Shown: positions 1 through 6,590 of the stretch, one piece after another
Layout of the letters: every line of letters begins with the position of its first letter
Numbering within the stretch: position 1 is the stretch's first letter
Assembly (NCBI GenBank): GCA_028139285.1
Contig: JAOINI010000018.1
Coordinates: forward strand, 1 to 6,590
DNA length: 6,590 nucleotides
Direction: 5' to 3'
Source: Candidatus Pelagibacter sp.
GTDB taxonomy: Bacteria; Pseudomonadota; Alphaproteobacteria; Pelagibacterales; Pelagibacteraceae
The notes under the pieces: generated by a model
What the model saw: the letters and a program-made list of their open reading frames with translations, nothing else
What the model was told of the DNA's origin: nothing
Database searches by the model: none
Program-made: the position numbers and the translations under genes

Positions 1-1
1 A

Positions 2-601
2 TTGCCATTAAAACCCCTGCATGATGAGTATAAGATTAAAAGAGTGGTGGTTTCAACTTATCAAGCAGTTTCTGGCGCAGGCAAGGCACCAATGGATGAA
101 CTTTTTGAACAGACTAAAAAATATCTAGACGGAAAAAAAATTAATTCTCAAAACTTTACAAAACAAATCGCTTTTAATTTGATCCCGCATATTGATGCTT
201 TTGATAAAGATGGATATACGAAAGAAGAATTGAAAATGACAAATGAGACAAAAAAGATCTTAGGTGATACTATTGATGTAACAGCAACTTGCGTTAGAGT
301 ACCAGTAAGAACGGGTCATTCTGAGTCGATTAATATTGAATTCGATAATCTTTACGATTTTGAAAATATTATTAGAATTTTAAAAACAGCTCCAGGATGC
401 AAAGTAATAGATGAGAGAAAAGATGGTGGTTATATTACTCCAATTGAGGCAGAAGGTGATTATACAACTTACATTTCCAGGATAAGAAAAGATAACACTA
501 ATATTAAAGCAATTAATTTGTGGGTAGTTTCAGATAATTTGCTTAAAGGAGCGGCTTTAAATACTGTGCAAATTGCAGAGTGTTTGATGAAAAAAAAGTA
601 A
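2..601 (+). CDS. asd: Aspartate-semialdehyde dehydrogenase, 3' part (5' end outside window)
   Basis: NADPH-dependent reduction of L-aspartyl-4-phosphate to L-aspartate-4-semialdehyde, the branch point to lysine/diaminopimelate, threonine and methionine; cytoplasmic. The 199 visible residues are the C-terminal part of a protein normally about 340 long. The first codon (TTG) is an internal leucine, not a start. The opening residues LPLKPLHDEYKIKRVVVSTY followed by SGAGK (24-28) are the conserved stretch just after the catalytic cysteine motif NCSTIQ, so that cysteine lies just upstream of the window. RVPVRTGHSE (99-108) holds the conserved acid/base histidine (His106). The end, LLKGAALNTVQIAE (180-193), is the family's conserved C-terminal helix. 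The gene looks intact up to its TAA stop. sdhC begins 20 nt downstream on the same strand, so co-transcription with the succinate dehydrogenase genes is likely. Family assignment is very secure. Confidence 0.95.
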   Translation: MPLKPLHDEYKIKRVVVSTYQAVSGAGKAPMDELFEQTKKYLDGKKINSQNFTKQIAFNLIPHIDAFDKDGYTKEELKMTNETKKILGDTIDVTATCVRVPVRTGHSESINIEFDNLYDFENIIRILKTAPGCKVIDERKDGGYITPIEAEGDYTTYISRIRKDNTNIKAINLWVVSDNLLKGAALNTVQIAECLMKKK

Positions 602-621
602 CTTTAGTTTATAAGTCGAAT

Positions 622-1005
622 ATGGAAAATAAAAACCCTTTAAGTCCACATTTGCAAATTTATAAATGGCAAATATCTTCTTTATTGTCAATTACACATA
701 GAATTATTGGGGTTATAAATTTCTTTGCAATAATCTTAATTTGTGTTTGGGCATCATTTATTTTTTTTGGTCAAAATAATTATCAAGCTATTTTTGATAT
801 TTTAAATTCAACCTTTGGAAAATTTTTGATAATTTCATTATGCTGGACCTTTAGTTTCCATATTTTAAATGAATTAAGACATTTAATTTGGGATGCAGGT
901 TATGGGTTTGATTTAAAAGTAGCAAAAATCACGGGGGTAGTAGTGCTGATTGGTTCCTTTGTGTTAACAATTTTATTATATTTATTAGGGAGAAATTATT
1001 TTTAA
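622..1005 (+). CDS. sdhC: Succinate dehydrogenase cytochrome b556 subunit SdhC
   Basis: Membrane anchor of complex II, which binds heme b and, with SdhD and SdhB, forms the quinone site in the inner membrane. 127 residues, the usual size. The start ATG at 622 puts the family hallmark NPLSPHLQIYKWQ at residues 5-17; an upstream in-frame GTG at 580 would add 14 atypical residues inside asd. Three membrane segments are visible, at about 28-50, 63-85 and 103-123. In LLSITHR (21-27), Ser23 and Arg27 match the E. coli quinone-site Ser27 and Arg31, and His26 matches His30. In FHILNELRHLIWD (79-91), His80 matches the heme ligand His84 and His87 matches His91. No clear Shine-Dalgarno sequence is seen. 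The stop TAA shares its last base with the sdhD ATG, suggesting translational coupling. Identification is secure. Confidence 0.95.
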   Translation: MENKNPLSPHLQIYKWQISSLLSITHRIIGVINFFAIILICVWASFIFFGQNNYQAIFDILNSTFGKFLIISLCWTFSFHILNELRHLIWDAGYGFDLKVAKITGVVVLIGSFVLTILLYLLGRNYF

Positions 1006-1334
1006 TGCATGTATCTACAAAAAAATGGTTGTTTACAAAAATTAGTTCATTGATTCTAATTCCCTTAATGATTTGGTTTATAATAACGTTCGTCTCGATT
1101 TATGACAAAGAATACAATAAAATTTTAGAATTCTTTACTGGACAACCATCTAAAATATTATTTTCTGTATTTATTGTAATTGCTTTCTTTTTTTCAGCTT
1201 TAACTATAAGTGAGATATTTGAGGACTATTTACACGATGAAAAAATCAAAAATGTCGCAAATAAAGTGCTGTATTTATTTGCTATAGTAATTCCAATATT
1301 AACTATTTTAGGTATATATACTCTTAACATATGA
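1005..1334 (+). CDS. sdhD: Succinate dehydrogenase membrane anchor subunit SdhD
   Basis: Second membrane anchor of complex II. 109 residues with three hydrophobic segments, at about 9-31, 51-70 and 85-106, the expected topology. The N-terminal [18 protein letters not shown] resembles the alphaproteobacterial pattern W-x-x-Q-R-x-T-A-x-x-LIPL-x-x-WF. EDYLHD (73-78) keeps the Asp-Tyr pair (74-75) matching E. coli Asp82-Tyr83; that tyrosine hydrogen-bonds the quinone. Odd: the histidine 11 residues before this aspartate (E. coli His71, an axial heme b ligand) is replaced by Phe63. The only histidines in the protein are His2 and His77, neither in a suitable membrane position. The ATG overlaps the sdhC stop (TAATG) and the TGA overlaps the sdhA start (ATGA), so translation is probably coupled. 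Position between sdhC and sdhA supports the call strongly even though small anchors diverge fast. Confidence 0.92.
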   Translation: MHVSTKKWLFTKISSLILIPLMIWFIITFVSIYDKEYNKILEFFTGQPSKILFSVFIVIAFFFSALTISEIFEDYLHDEKIKNVANKVLYLFAIVIPILTILGIYTLNI

Positions 1335-3106
1335 ACGCTTATAAAATTATAGACCATGAATATGATGTTGTAGTTCTTGGAGCAGGTGGATCGGGATTAC
1401 GAGCAGCCGTTGGTTTATCTGAATCAGGTTTAAAAACAGCATGCATATCAAAAGTTTTCCCAACTCGAAGCCACACATCAGCGGCGCAAGGCGGTATTTC
1501 AGCTGCTCTAGGTAATATGGGAGAAGACGACTGGCGATGGCACATGTATGATACAGTCAAAGGCTCTGATTGGCTTGGCGATCAAGATGCAATTGAATAC
1601 TTATGTAAAGAGGCGCCAAGAGCAGTTGTAGAATTGGAAAGATACGGAGTTCCTTTCAGTCGAACTGATGATGGTAAAATTTACCAAAGACCTTTTGGAG
1701 GTATGACAAAAAATTATGGTAATGGTACGGCTCAAAGAACATGTGCAGCTGCGGATAGGACTGGACATGCAATTTTACACACGCTTTACGGTCAAGCTTT
1801 GAAACAACAAACAGAATTTTTTATAGAGTATTTCGCTTTAGACTTAATTATGAAGAATGGCGAATGTAAAGGTGTAATTGCTTGGAATTTAACTGATGGA
1901 ACAATTCACAGATTTAGGTCTCACATAACTATAATTGCCACTGGAGGGTATGGAAAAGTTTATTACTCAGCAACGTCTGCACATACTTGTACAGGCGATG
2001 GTAATGCAATGGTATTAAGAGCTGGCCTTCCATTACAAGATATGGAATTTGTTCAGTTTCACCCAACGGGCATTTATGGAGTCGGCTGTTTGATAACTGA
2101 AGGAGTGAGAGGTGAAGGCGGATTTTTGGTCAATGGCAAAGGAGAAAGGTTTATGGAGAGGTATGCTCCAAACGCAAAAGACTTAGCCTCTAGAGACGTA
2201 GTTAGCAGGTCAATGGAAGTAGAAATAAATGAGGGACGAGGTGCGGGAAAAAATAAAGATCACATTAATTTACATTTAGATCATATAGATAAAAAAGTTA
2301 TAGATGAAAGGCTTCCAGGAATATCAGAGGCGGCAAAAACTTTCGCTAACGTAGATGTGAGCAAGGAACCTATTCCTGTGGTACCAACAGTTCATTATAA
2401 TATGGGCGGCATTCCAACAAATTATAAAGCAGAGGTTCTTACACTAAATGGTTCTGAAAAAACAGTACCTGGTTTGATGGCAATAGGCGAAGCAGCTTGT
2501 GTTTCAGTTCATGGAGCTAACAGATTGGGTTCAAATTCTCTGATTGATTTAGTTGTTTTTGGAAGAGCTGCCGCTAAAAGAGCTGCTGAACTTATCAAAC
2601 CAGGTAGTGCGCACGAGGAAATTTCTAATTCTGAAACAGATAAATGCTTGGATAGATTTGATAAAATCAGAAATTCAAACGGATCAACGAAAACCTCAGA
2701 ATTAAGAGTAGAAATGCAAAAAACAATGCAGTCTAAATGTGCTGTATTTAGAACTGAAAAAACTTTAAAAGAGGGCGTTAACCAAATTAGAAAACCTTTT
2801 GAGGGGATGAAAGACGTATCTGTAAAAGATAAATCATTATTATTTAATACGGATTTGGTTGAGACTCTAGAGTTCGATAATTTGATCAGTCAAGCGTTAA
2901 CTACTATGGACTCTGCGTACCATAGAAAAGAGAGTAGAGGAGCACATGCTAGAGAAGATTTTACTGAAAGAGATGATAAAAATTTCATGAAACACACATT
3001 AGCATGGCAAAAAGGAAGAGAAGTGGAAATTAAATACAGAGATGTTCATTCCAGAACTCTTACTAACGATGTTCAATATTTTCCTCCTAAGGAGAGAGTT
3101 TACTAA
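1331..3106 (+). CDS. sdhA: Succinate dehydrogenase flavoprotein subunit SdhA
   Basis: Catalytic subunit of complex II (succinate:quinone oxidoreductase), which oxidises succinate to fumarate with covalently bound FAD on the cytoplasmic face of the membrane. 591 residues, full length. The dinucleotide-binding motif GAGGSG lies at 17-22. [10 protein letters not shown] (46-55) contains His48, the residue that carries the 8-alpha-N3-histidyl FAD bond. Substrate-site residues are present: His244 in QFHPTG, Arg288 in SRDVVSRS, His355 in PTVHYNMGG and Arg398 in [10 protein letters not shown], equivalent to E. coli His242, Arg286, His354 and Arg399. The C-terminal domain ends with the typical RDVHSRTL...[19 protein letters not shown] and the SdhC/SdhD neighbours favour succinate dehydrogenase over fumarate reductase or aspartate oxidase. 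The ATG overlaps the sdhD stop by 4 nt (ATGA). Intact, with no missing key residue. Confidence 0.98.
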   Translation: MNAYKIIDHEYDVVVLGAGGSGLRAAVGLSESGLKTACISKVFPTRSHTSAAQGGISAALGNMGEDDWRWHMYDTVKGSDWLGDQDAIEYLCKEAPRAVVELERYGVPFSRTDDGKIYQRPFGGMTKNYGNGTAQRTCAAADRTGHAILHTLYGQALKQQTEFFIEYFALDLIMKNGECKGVIAWNLTDGTIHRFRSHITIIATGGYGKVYYSATSAHTCTGDGNAMVLRAGLPLQDMEFVQFHPTGIYGVGCLITEGVRGEGGFLVNGKGERFMERYAPNAKDLASRDVVSRSMEVEINEGRGAGKNKDHINLHLDHIDKKVIDERLPGISEAAKTFANVDVSKEPIPVVPTVHYNMGGIPTNYKAEVLTLNGSEKTVPGLMAIGEAACVSVHGANRLGSNSLIDLVVFGRAAAKRAAELIKPGSAHEEISNSETDKCLDRFDKIRNSNGSTKTSELRVEMQKTMQSKCAVFRTEKTLKEGVNQIRKPFEGMKDVSVKDKSLLFNTDLVETLEFDNLISQALTTMDSAYHRKESRGAHAREDFTERDDKNFMKHTLAWQKGREVEIKYRDVHSRTLTNDVQYFPPKERVY

Positions 3107-3109
3107 GAA

Positions 3110-3886
3110 ATGGTTCAATTTAACCTACCGCAAAATTCAAAAATTGAGGTAGGAAAATACTTTAAAGATAATACAAACTCTAAAAATTTAAGAAAAGTAA
3201 ATATATATAGATGGGATCCTTCTACTGGAAAAAATCCCAGAATAGATACATTTGAAGTAGATATGGATAATTGTGGTCCTAAAGTTTTGGATATATTGTT
3301 TAAAATAAAAAATGAAATAGATCCATCCTTAACTTTCAGAAGATCTTGTGCGCATGGCGTTTGCGGATCTTGTGCTATGAATATCGATGGAGTAAACGGA
3401 CTTGCATGTATTAAATCTCACACAGATATTAAAGGAAACTTAAATATTTACCCTTTGCCACACTTAAAGGTGGTTAAAGATTTAATTGGCGATCTAACAA
3501 ATTTATATAAACAATATGAATCTATTCAACCTTGGTTAAAAGTAGATCAAACGGGTCAAGAAAAAATAGAATTAAAGCAATCTCAAAAAGATAGAGAAAA
3601 ACTAGACGGTTATTATGAATGTATTTTATGCGCTTGTTGTTCAACATCTTGCCCAAGCTATTGGTGGAATGGAGAAAAATATTTAGGTCCGGCAGTTCTG
3701 TTACAGGCTTATCGTTGGATAAATGATAGTAGGGATGGAGATAAAAAAGAAAGATTAAAAAAAGTTGCAGATGAGTTAAAATTATATAGATGTCATACCA
3801 TTATGAATTGCACAAACTCATGCCCCAAAGGCTTGAATCCTGCTAAAGCTATTGGTTCTATTAAAAAAATGCTTGCAACAAGCTAA
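3110..3886 (+). CDS. sdhB: Succinate dehydrogenase iron-sulfur subunit SdhB
   Basis: Electron-transfer subunit that carries electrons from SdhA's FAD to quinone through three Fe-S clusters. 258 residues, typical for alphaproteobacteria. The N-terminal ferredoxin domain holds the [2Fe-2S] cysteines 80, 85, 88 and 100 ([12 protein letters not shown]...AC). The C-terminal domain holds [16 protein letters not shown] (171-186). By family rule Cys171, 174, 177 and 238 bind [4Fe-4S], and Cys181, 228 and 234 bind [3Fe-4S]. Trp186 and His229 (RCHTIMNC) match the E. coli quinone-site Trp164 and His207. The start ATG lies 3 nt after the sdhA stop. A purine-rich AAGGAG at 3089-3094, inside the sdhA end, is a possible but rather distant (15 nt) ribosome binding site. 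All cluster ligands are present, so the electron path looks complete. Confidence 0.98.
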   Translation: MVQFNLPQNSKIEVGKYFKDNTNSKNLRKVNIYRWDPSTGKNPRIDTFEVDMDNCGPKVLDILFKIKNEIDPSLTFRRSCAHGVCGSCAMNIDGVNGLACIKSHTDIKGNLNIYPLPHLKVVKDLIGDLTNLYKQYESIQPWLKVDQTGQEKIELKQSQKDREKLDGYYECILCACCSTSCPSYWWNGEKYLGPAVLLQAYRWINDSRDGDKKERLKKVADELKLYRCHTIMNCTNSCPKGLNPAKAIGSIKKMLATS

Positions 3887-3892
3887 AAGCTT
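3871..3892 (+). promoter_or_regulatory. Overlapping alternative hairpins at the sdhB/mmsA junction
   Basis: The last codons of sdhB and the start of the gap contain two small inverted repeats that share bases. GCTTG-CAA-CAAGC spans 3871-3883 and AAGCT-AAA-AGCTT spans 3880-3892, each a perfect 5-bp stem with a 3-nt loop. Both cannot form at once. They are followed by ATTTAATC rather than a clean T-run, so this is not a convincing intrinsic terminator. It could be a weak attenuator, an RNA-processing or stability element between the sdh genes and mmsA, or chance in AT-rich DNA. Confidence 0.25.
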
Positions 3893-3909
3893 ATTTAATC
3901 AATAACATC

Positions 3910-5403
3910 ATGAAAACAATTCAACATTTTGTTGGTGGCAAAAGCTTTTCAGGTCAGTCTAAAAGGACAAGTAAAGTGTTCAATCCAGCAACAGGTGAAC
4001 AAAGCGCTGAAGTTAAATTAGCATCAACAAAAGATGTAAACGATGCAGTCTCTAATGCGCATAAAGCTTTTGTTTCTTGGTCAGAAAAACCACCTCTTCA
4101 AAGAGCCAGGGTTATGTTTAAGTTTAAAGAGCTAATTGAAAAAAACTATGATGAATTAACAAAGATTATAGTTTCAGAACATGGAAAAGTTTATGAAGAT
4201 GCAAAAGGTTCGCTAACTCGTGGGCTAGAGGTAGTAGAGTATGCATGTGGAATTCCACAAATGCTTAAAGGTGAGTTTACTGAAAATGTTGGCTCAAATG
4301 TCGATAGTTGGTCAATTAGACAACCCCTTGGAGTTTGTGCAGGCGTAACTCCTTTTAACTTCCCTGCAATGGTTCCAATGTGGATGTTTCCCATGGCAAT
4401 TGCTTGTGGAAACACCTTTGTATTAAAACCCTCAGAGAAAGATCCAACATGTTCAATTCGACTTGCTGAATTATTAAAAGAGGCAGGACTACCAGATGGA
4501 GTATTCAATGTTGTAAATGGAGATAAAGAGGCAGTTGATGCTTTAATACATAACAAAGACGTAGTAGCAATGAGTTTTGTTGGTTCAACTCCTATCGCTA
4601 AATATATTTATGAAAATTGCGCTAAAAACGAAAAGAGAGTTCAAGCTCTAGGTGGAGCTAAAAATCATTGTGTTGTTATGCCAGACTGTGATTTAGACCA
4701 AGCTGTTAATGGGCTTATGGGAGCAGCATATGGTTCAGCAGGAGAGAGGTGTATGGCTCAATCGGTTGCAGTTGCAGTTGGAGGAATTGGCGATAAATTA
4801 GTGAATGCATTATCAAAGAAAGTCGAGGCTTTAAAGGTTGGACCTGGTATGGATAAAGAGTCTGAAATGGGACCTCTTGTTACAAAAGAGCATTTAGAAA
4901 AAGTAAAAGGATATGTTGATATTGGTGTTAAAGAGGGAGCAAAATTAGTTGTTGATGGAAGGAAATTTGAGATACAGGGATATGAAAAAGGTTTTTATAT
5001 TGGAGGATGTTTATTTGACCATGTAAAAAAAGACATGAGGATTTATAAAGAGGAAATTTTTGGGCCAGTTCTATCAGTAGTAAGAGCCAAAAATTTTGAT
5101 GAAGCTCTTAAATTAGTTAACGATCATGAATACGGAAATGGAGTTAGCATATTCACAAGAGATGGAGATACAGGAAGAACATTTTATAACAAAGCAAAAA
5201 TAGGAATGGTTGGAATTAATATACCTATACCCGTGCCTATGGCATTTCATAGTTTTGGAGGCTGGAAAAGATCTTTATTTGGAGACCAACACATGCATGG
5301 ACCAGAGGGAGTAAGATTTTACACAAAATTAAAAACGATTACTTCTAGATGGCCATCTGGATTAAGGTCAGACCCTGAATTTGTTATGCCTACTATGAAA
5401 TAA
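3910..5403 (+). CDS. mmsA: Methylmalonate-semialdehyde dehydrogenase (CoA-acylating)
   Basis: Aldehyde-dehydrogenase-superfamily enzyme that converts methylmalonate semialdehyde to propionyl-CoA (valine and thymine breakdown) or malonate semialdehyde to acetyl-CoA (beta-alanine, inositol and possibly DMSP/acrylate routes), using NAD+ and CoA and releasing CO2. 497 residues, normal length. Visible motifs are [15 protein letters not shown] (147-161), KPSEKDP (173-179) for cofactor binding, [12 protein letters not shown] (223-234), catalytic Cys281 in [11 protein letters not shown], and EEIFGPV (381-387). The general-base glutamate of hydrolytic ALDHs (ELGGK) is replaced by ALGGAKNH (247-253), the signature of the CoA-dependent MMSDH group. 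The ATG lies 23 nt after sdhB with no obvious Shine-Dalgarno sequence. mdh begins 7 nt after its stop, so it sits inside a TCA-cycle operon. The true in vivo substrate cannot be read from sequence. Confidence 0.93.
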   Translation: MKTIQHFVGGKSFSGQSKRTSKVFNPATGEQSAEVKLASTKDVNDAVSNAHKAFVSWSEKPPLQRARVMFKFKELIEKNYDELTKIIVSEHGKVYEDAKGSLTRGLEVVEYACGIPQMLKGEFTENVGSNVDSWSIRQPLGVCAGVTPFNFPAMVPMWMFPMAIACGNTFVLKPSEKDPTCSIRLAELLKEAGLPDGVFNVVNGDKEAVDALIHNKDVVAMSFVGSTPIAKYIYENCAKNEKRVQALGGAKNHCVVMPDCDLDQAVNGLMGAAYGSAGERCMAQSVAVAVGGIGDKLVNALSKKVEALKVGPGMDKESEMGPLVTKEHLEKVKGYVDIGVKEGAKLVVDGRKFEIQGYEKGFYIGGCLFDHVKKDMRIYKEEIFGPVLSVVRAKNFDEALKLVNDHEYGNGVSIFTRDGDTGRTFYNKAKIGMVGINIPIPVPMAFHSFGGWKRSLFGDQHMHGPEGVRFYTKLKTITSRWPSGLRSDPEFVMPTMK

Positions 5404-5406
5404 GGA
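5402..5406 (+). promoter_or_regulatory. Ribosome binding site of mdh overlapping the mmsA stop codon
   Basis: AAGGA overlaps the last two bases of the mmsA TAA and ends 4 nt before the mdh ATG. It is the clearest Shine-Dalgarno-like sequence in the window, where most other starts rely on overlap coupling or have none. It supports the ATG at 5411 as the mdh start and implies that mdh is translated from the same mRNA as mmsA. Confidence 0.55.
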
Positions 5407-5410
5407 TAAA

Positions 5411-6367
5411 ATGAGAAAAAAAATCACATTAATTGGAGCTGGGCAGATTGGGGGGACTCTAGCCCATTTAATTGCATTAAAAGAACTCGGAGATGTAGTT
5501 TTATTTGATGTAGCAGCAGGTATTGCAAAAGGAAAAGCTTTAGATATTGCTCAATCTTCTCCAATTAATAAATTTAATATTAATTTGTTGGGAACGGACA
5601 ATTATGAAGACACAAAAAACTCTGATGTAATAATTATTACCGCAGGTGTTCCTAGAAAACCAGGAATGACAAGAGACGATTTACTTGGCATTAATTTAAA
5701 AATAATTAAACAAGTAGCTGATGGTATAAAAAAAACGTCACCTAATGCTTTTGTTATTTGTATTACCAACCCATTAGACGTTATTGTTATGGCGTTACAG
5801 AAATATTCTGGTTTACCTAAGAACAAAGTTGTAGGTATGGCTGGAATTCTAGACTCTTCAAGATTTATTTATTTTTTATCACAAGAATTAAAAGTTCCTG
5901 TCCAAAAAATTAAATCATTTGTATTGGGTGGACATGGGGATACTATGGTTGCTATGCTCGAGTCCACAGAAATTGATGGAAAAAAAATCTTTGATCTAGT
6001 TAAAGAAGGAAAAATTAATCAGAAAAAATTAAATGAAATAGTGGATAGAACTAAAAGTGGTGGGGCTGAAATAGTTAAATTTTTAGGAAATGGCTCTGCG
6101 TTTTATGCACCTGCAGCTTCAGGAGTTGAAATGGCAGAAAGCTATTTAAAAGATTTAAAAAAACAACTTCCTTGTGCAGCTTATTTAAACGGAGAGTACG
6201 GTACAAAAGATTTATATGCTGGAGTTCCCGTAATAATCGGGTCTAATGGAGTTGAGAAAGTGGTTGAGATTAAATTATCTAATCAAGAAAAGGAAAATTT
6301 TAAAAAATCTATTGACGCTGTGAAAGAACTTTTTAATGCCGCGAAAAGAATTGACTCCTCTTTATAA
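5411..6367 (+). CDS. mdh: Malate dehydrogenase (NAD-dependent, LDH-like type)
   Basis: Reversible oxidation of L-malate to oxaloacetate with NAD+, a TCA-cycle step in the cytoplasm. 318 residues, the usual length for the LDH-like MDH group of alphaproteobacteria. The Rossmann motif GAGQIGG lies at 9-15, and Asp33 at the end of the second strand points to NAD rather than NADP. In the mobile loop [12 protein letters not shown] (79-90), Arg82 marks malate rather than lactate specificity (LDH has Gln) and Arg88 is the second substrate arginine. ITNPLDV (118-124) includes Asn120. Asp148 and Arg151 in ILDSSRF, and His175 in LGGHGDTM, complete the catalytic set. The start is supported by AAGGA just upstream. 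In many alphaproteobacteria mdh is followed by sucCD; here the next gene is convergent instead. No anomaly is seen in the protein. Confidence 0.97.
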   Translation: MRKKITLIGAGQIGGTLAHLIALKELGDVVLFDVAAGIAKGKALDIAQSSPINKFNINLLGTDNYEDTKNSDVIIITAGVPRKPGMTRDDLLGINLKIIKQVADGIKKTSPNAFVICITNPLDVIVMALQKYSGLPKNKVVGMAGILDSSRFIYFLSQELKVPVQKIKSFVLGGHGDTMVAMLESTEIDGKKIFDLVKEGKINQKKLNEIVDRTKSGGAEIVKFLGNGSAFYAPAASGVEMAESYLKDLKKQLPCAAYLNGEYGTKDLYAGVPVIIGSNGVEKVVEIKLSNQEKENFKKSIDAVKELFNAAKRIDSSL

Positions 6368-6379
6368 TTAGCTTTTTTT
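6344..6379 (+). terminator. Possible weak terminator overlapping the mdh 3' end
   Basis: AAAAGAATT (6344-6352) can pair with AATT (6366-6369) and CTTTT (6372-6376), with a 2-nt bulge (AG) and a 13-nt loop. The second arm runs into seven T residues (6373-6379). The element lies across the last mdh codons and the start of the opposing gene's 3' end, the only place available because the two stops abut. The stem is almost all A-T, so stability is doubtful. Even without a strong hairpin, the T-run right after mdh could aid release. Confidence 0.25.
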
Positions 6380-6590
6380 AAGAACTATTCTTCTTCCCAT
6401 ACAAAATATTTTAGGAAATAACTTTACTAACATTCTATCAATTTTATTTAATAGATTTAAAAAGAAATTATTTAAAGGTATACACTTAGTTTTTGAGGTA
6501 ACTCCACCTGAGTTTAAAAAAATAAAACATTCCGTGAGTTTTTCATATTCAATTTTGAAATATTTACCCAGATTTTTTTCAAATTTTGCC
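6368..6590 (-). CDS. C-terminal part of a probable class I SAM-dependent methyltransferase (5' end outside window)
   Basis: Reading the minus strand from base 6589 gives 73 uninterrupted residues ending in TAA at 6370-6368. Visible parts are a segment beginning AKFEKNLGKYFKIEYEKL, then IFLNSGGVTSK (24-33), then an amphipathic stretch LNLLNKIDRMLVKLFPKIF (44-62) and a basic end GRRIVLKKS. This C-terminal pattern (a conserved hydrophobic-N-S-G-G element, then a helix like L-x-x-L-D-x-L-L-x-x-x-P-x-x-F, then R-x-x-V-L-x-K) resembles the end of bacterial methyltransferases of the Methyltransf_11/UbiE-like type. The SAM-binding motif would lie upstream, outside the window, so the family call is tentative and the substrate is unknown. 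The gene converges on mdh with directly abutting stop codons (TAATTA on the + strand). Composition matches its neighbours, giving no sign of recent transfer. Confidence 0.55.
   Translation of the reverse strand, partial: AKFEKNLGKYFKIEYEKLTECFIFLNSGGVTSKTKCIPLNNFFLNLLNKIDRMLVKLFPKIFCMGRRIVLKKS

Noticed and set aside
584..613. Promoter-like pair TTGATG and TTTATA just before sdhC
   Set aside because: The match is weak, the spacing is 18 nt, it lies partly in the asd coding sequence, and transcription would start almost at the ATG. In AT-rich DNA such matches are common.
580..621. In-frame GTG at 580 as an earlier sdhC start, giving a 14-residue extension overlapping asd
   Set aside because: The extension has no resemblance to SdhC N-termini, while ATG at 622 puts the conserved NPLSPHLQIY motif at the usual distance from the start.
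1339..1560. Minus-strand open frame of 73 codons within sdhA
   Set aside because: It is antisense to a highly conserved part of sdhA (FAD-binding region), has no recognisable motif and looks like a coding shadow.
1331..3106. Possibility that the flavoprotein is a fumarate reductase or L-aspartate oxidase
   Set aside because: Full SdhCDAB context, length and the typical SdhA C-terminal end match aerobic succinate dehydrogenase.
4191..4556. Minus-strand open frame of 121 codons within mmsA
   Set aside because: It lies wholly opposite the conserved cofactor-binding region of the dehydrogenase, and the translation has no domain features.
5602..5826. Minus-strand open frame of 74 codons within mdh
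   Set aside because: It is opposite the conserved MDH substrate loop; its hydrophobic residues mirror the mdh codons.
1..6590. Search for CRISPR arrays, insertion sequences, tRNA or rRNA genes, riboswitches, or defence genes
   Set aside because: No direct-repeat arrays, transposase motifs, cloverleaf or conserved RNA segments were seen. The window is continuous housekeeping coding sequence with gaps of at most 23 nt.

Overview
The window is AT-rich (about one third G+C by eye) and almost entirely coding. It carries a tightly packed block of central-metabolism genes with alphaproteobacterial-type proteins. The strong A/T codon bias, the very short or absent gaps, and the order asd, sdhC, sdhD, sdhA, sdhB, mmsA, mdh suggest a streamlined low-GC alphaproteobacterium, most likely a marine SAR11 (Pelagibacterales) relative. 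That placement is inferred from recognition; no search was run.

Layout. Bases 2-601 hold the 3' part of aspartate-semialdehyde dehydrogenase (asd). Bases 622-3886 hold the four succinate dehydrogenase genes sdhC, sdhD, sdhA and sdhB. The first three are joined by TAATG and ATGA overlaps, and sdhB follows after 3 nt. Bases 3910-5403 hold a CoA-acylating methylmalonate-semialdehyde dehydrogenase (mmsA). Bases 5411-6367 hold an LDH-like malate dehydrogenase (mdh). All of these are on the + strand, and no gap exceeds 23 nt. From 6368 to the window end, the minus strand carries the 3' end of a converging gene, probably a class I SAM-dependent methyltransferase. Its stop codon directly abuts the mdh stop.

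How the genes work together. SdhABCD (complex II) oxidises succinate to fumarate and reduces membrane quinone. Mdh catalyses the next-but-one TCA step, malate to oxaloacetate. MmsA turns methylmalonate or malonate semialdehyde into propionyl-CoA or acetyl-CoA, both of which feed the TCA cycle. Asd draws on oxaloacetate-derived aspartate for lysine, threonine, methionine and cell-wall synthesis. The arrangement looks like one co-transcribed unit, with any promoter upstream of the window or inside asd.

No wholly novel system is visible. The observation most worth checking is that SdhD seems to lack the conserved histidine that normally provides one of the two axial ligands of the complex II heme b; phenylalanine is at that position. 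SdhC keeps its own ligand histidine. Smaller points are overlapping alternative hairpins at the sdhB/mmsA junction and the abutting convergent stops at the end of mdh. There is no gene-free stretch longer than 300 bases.
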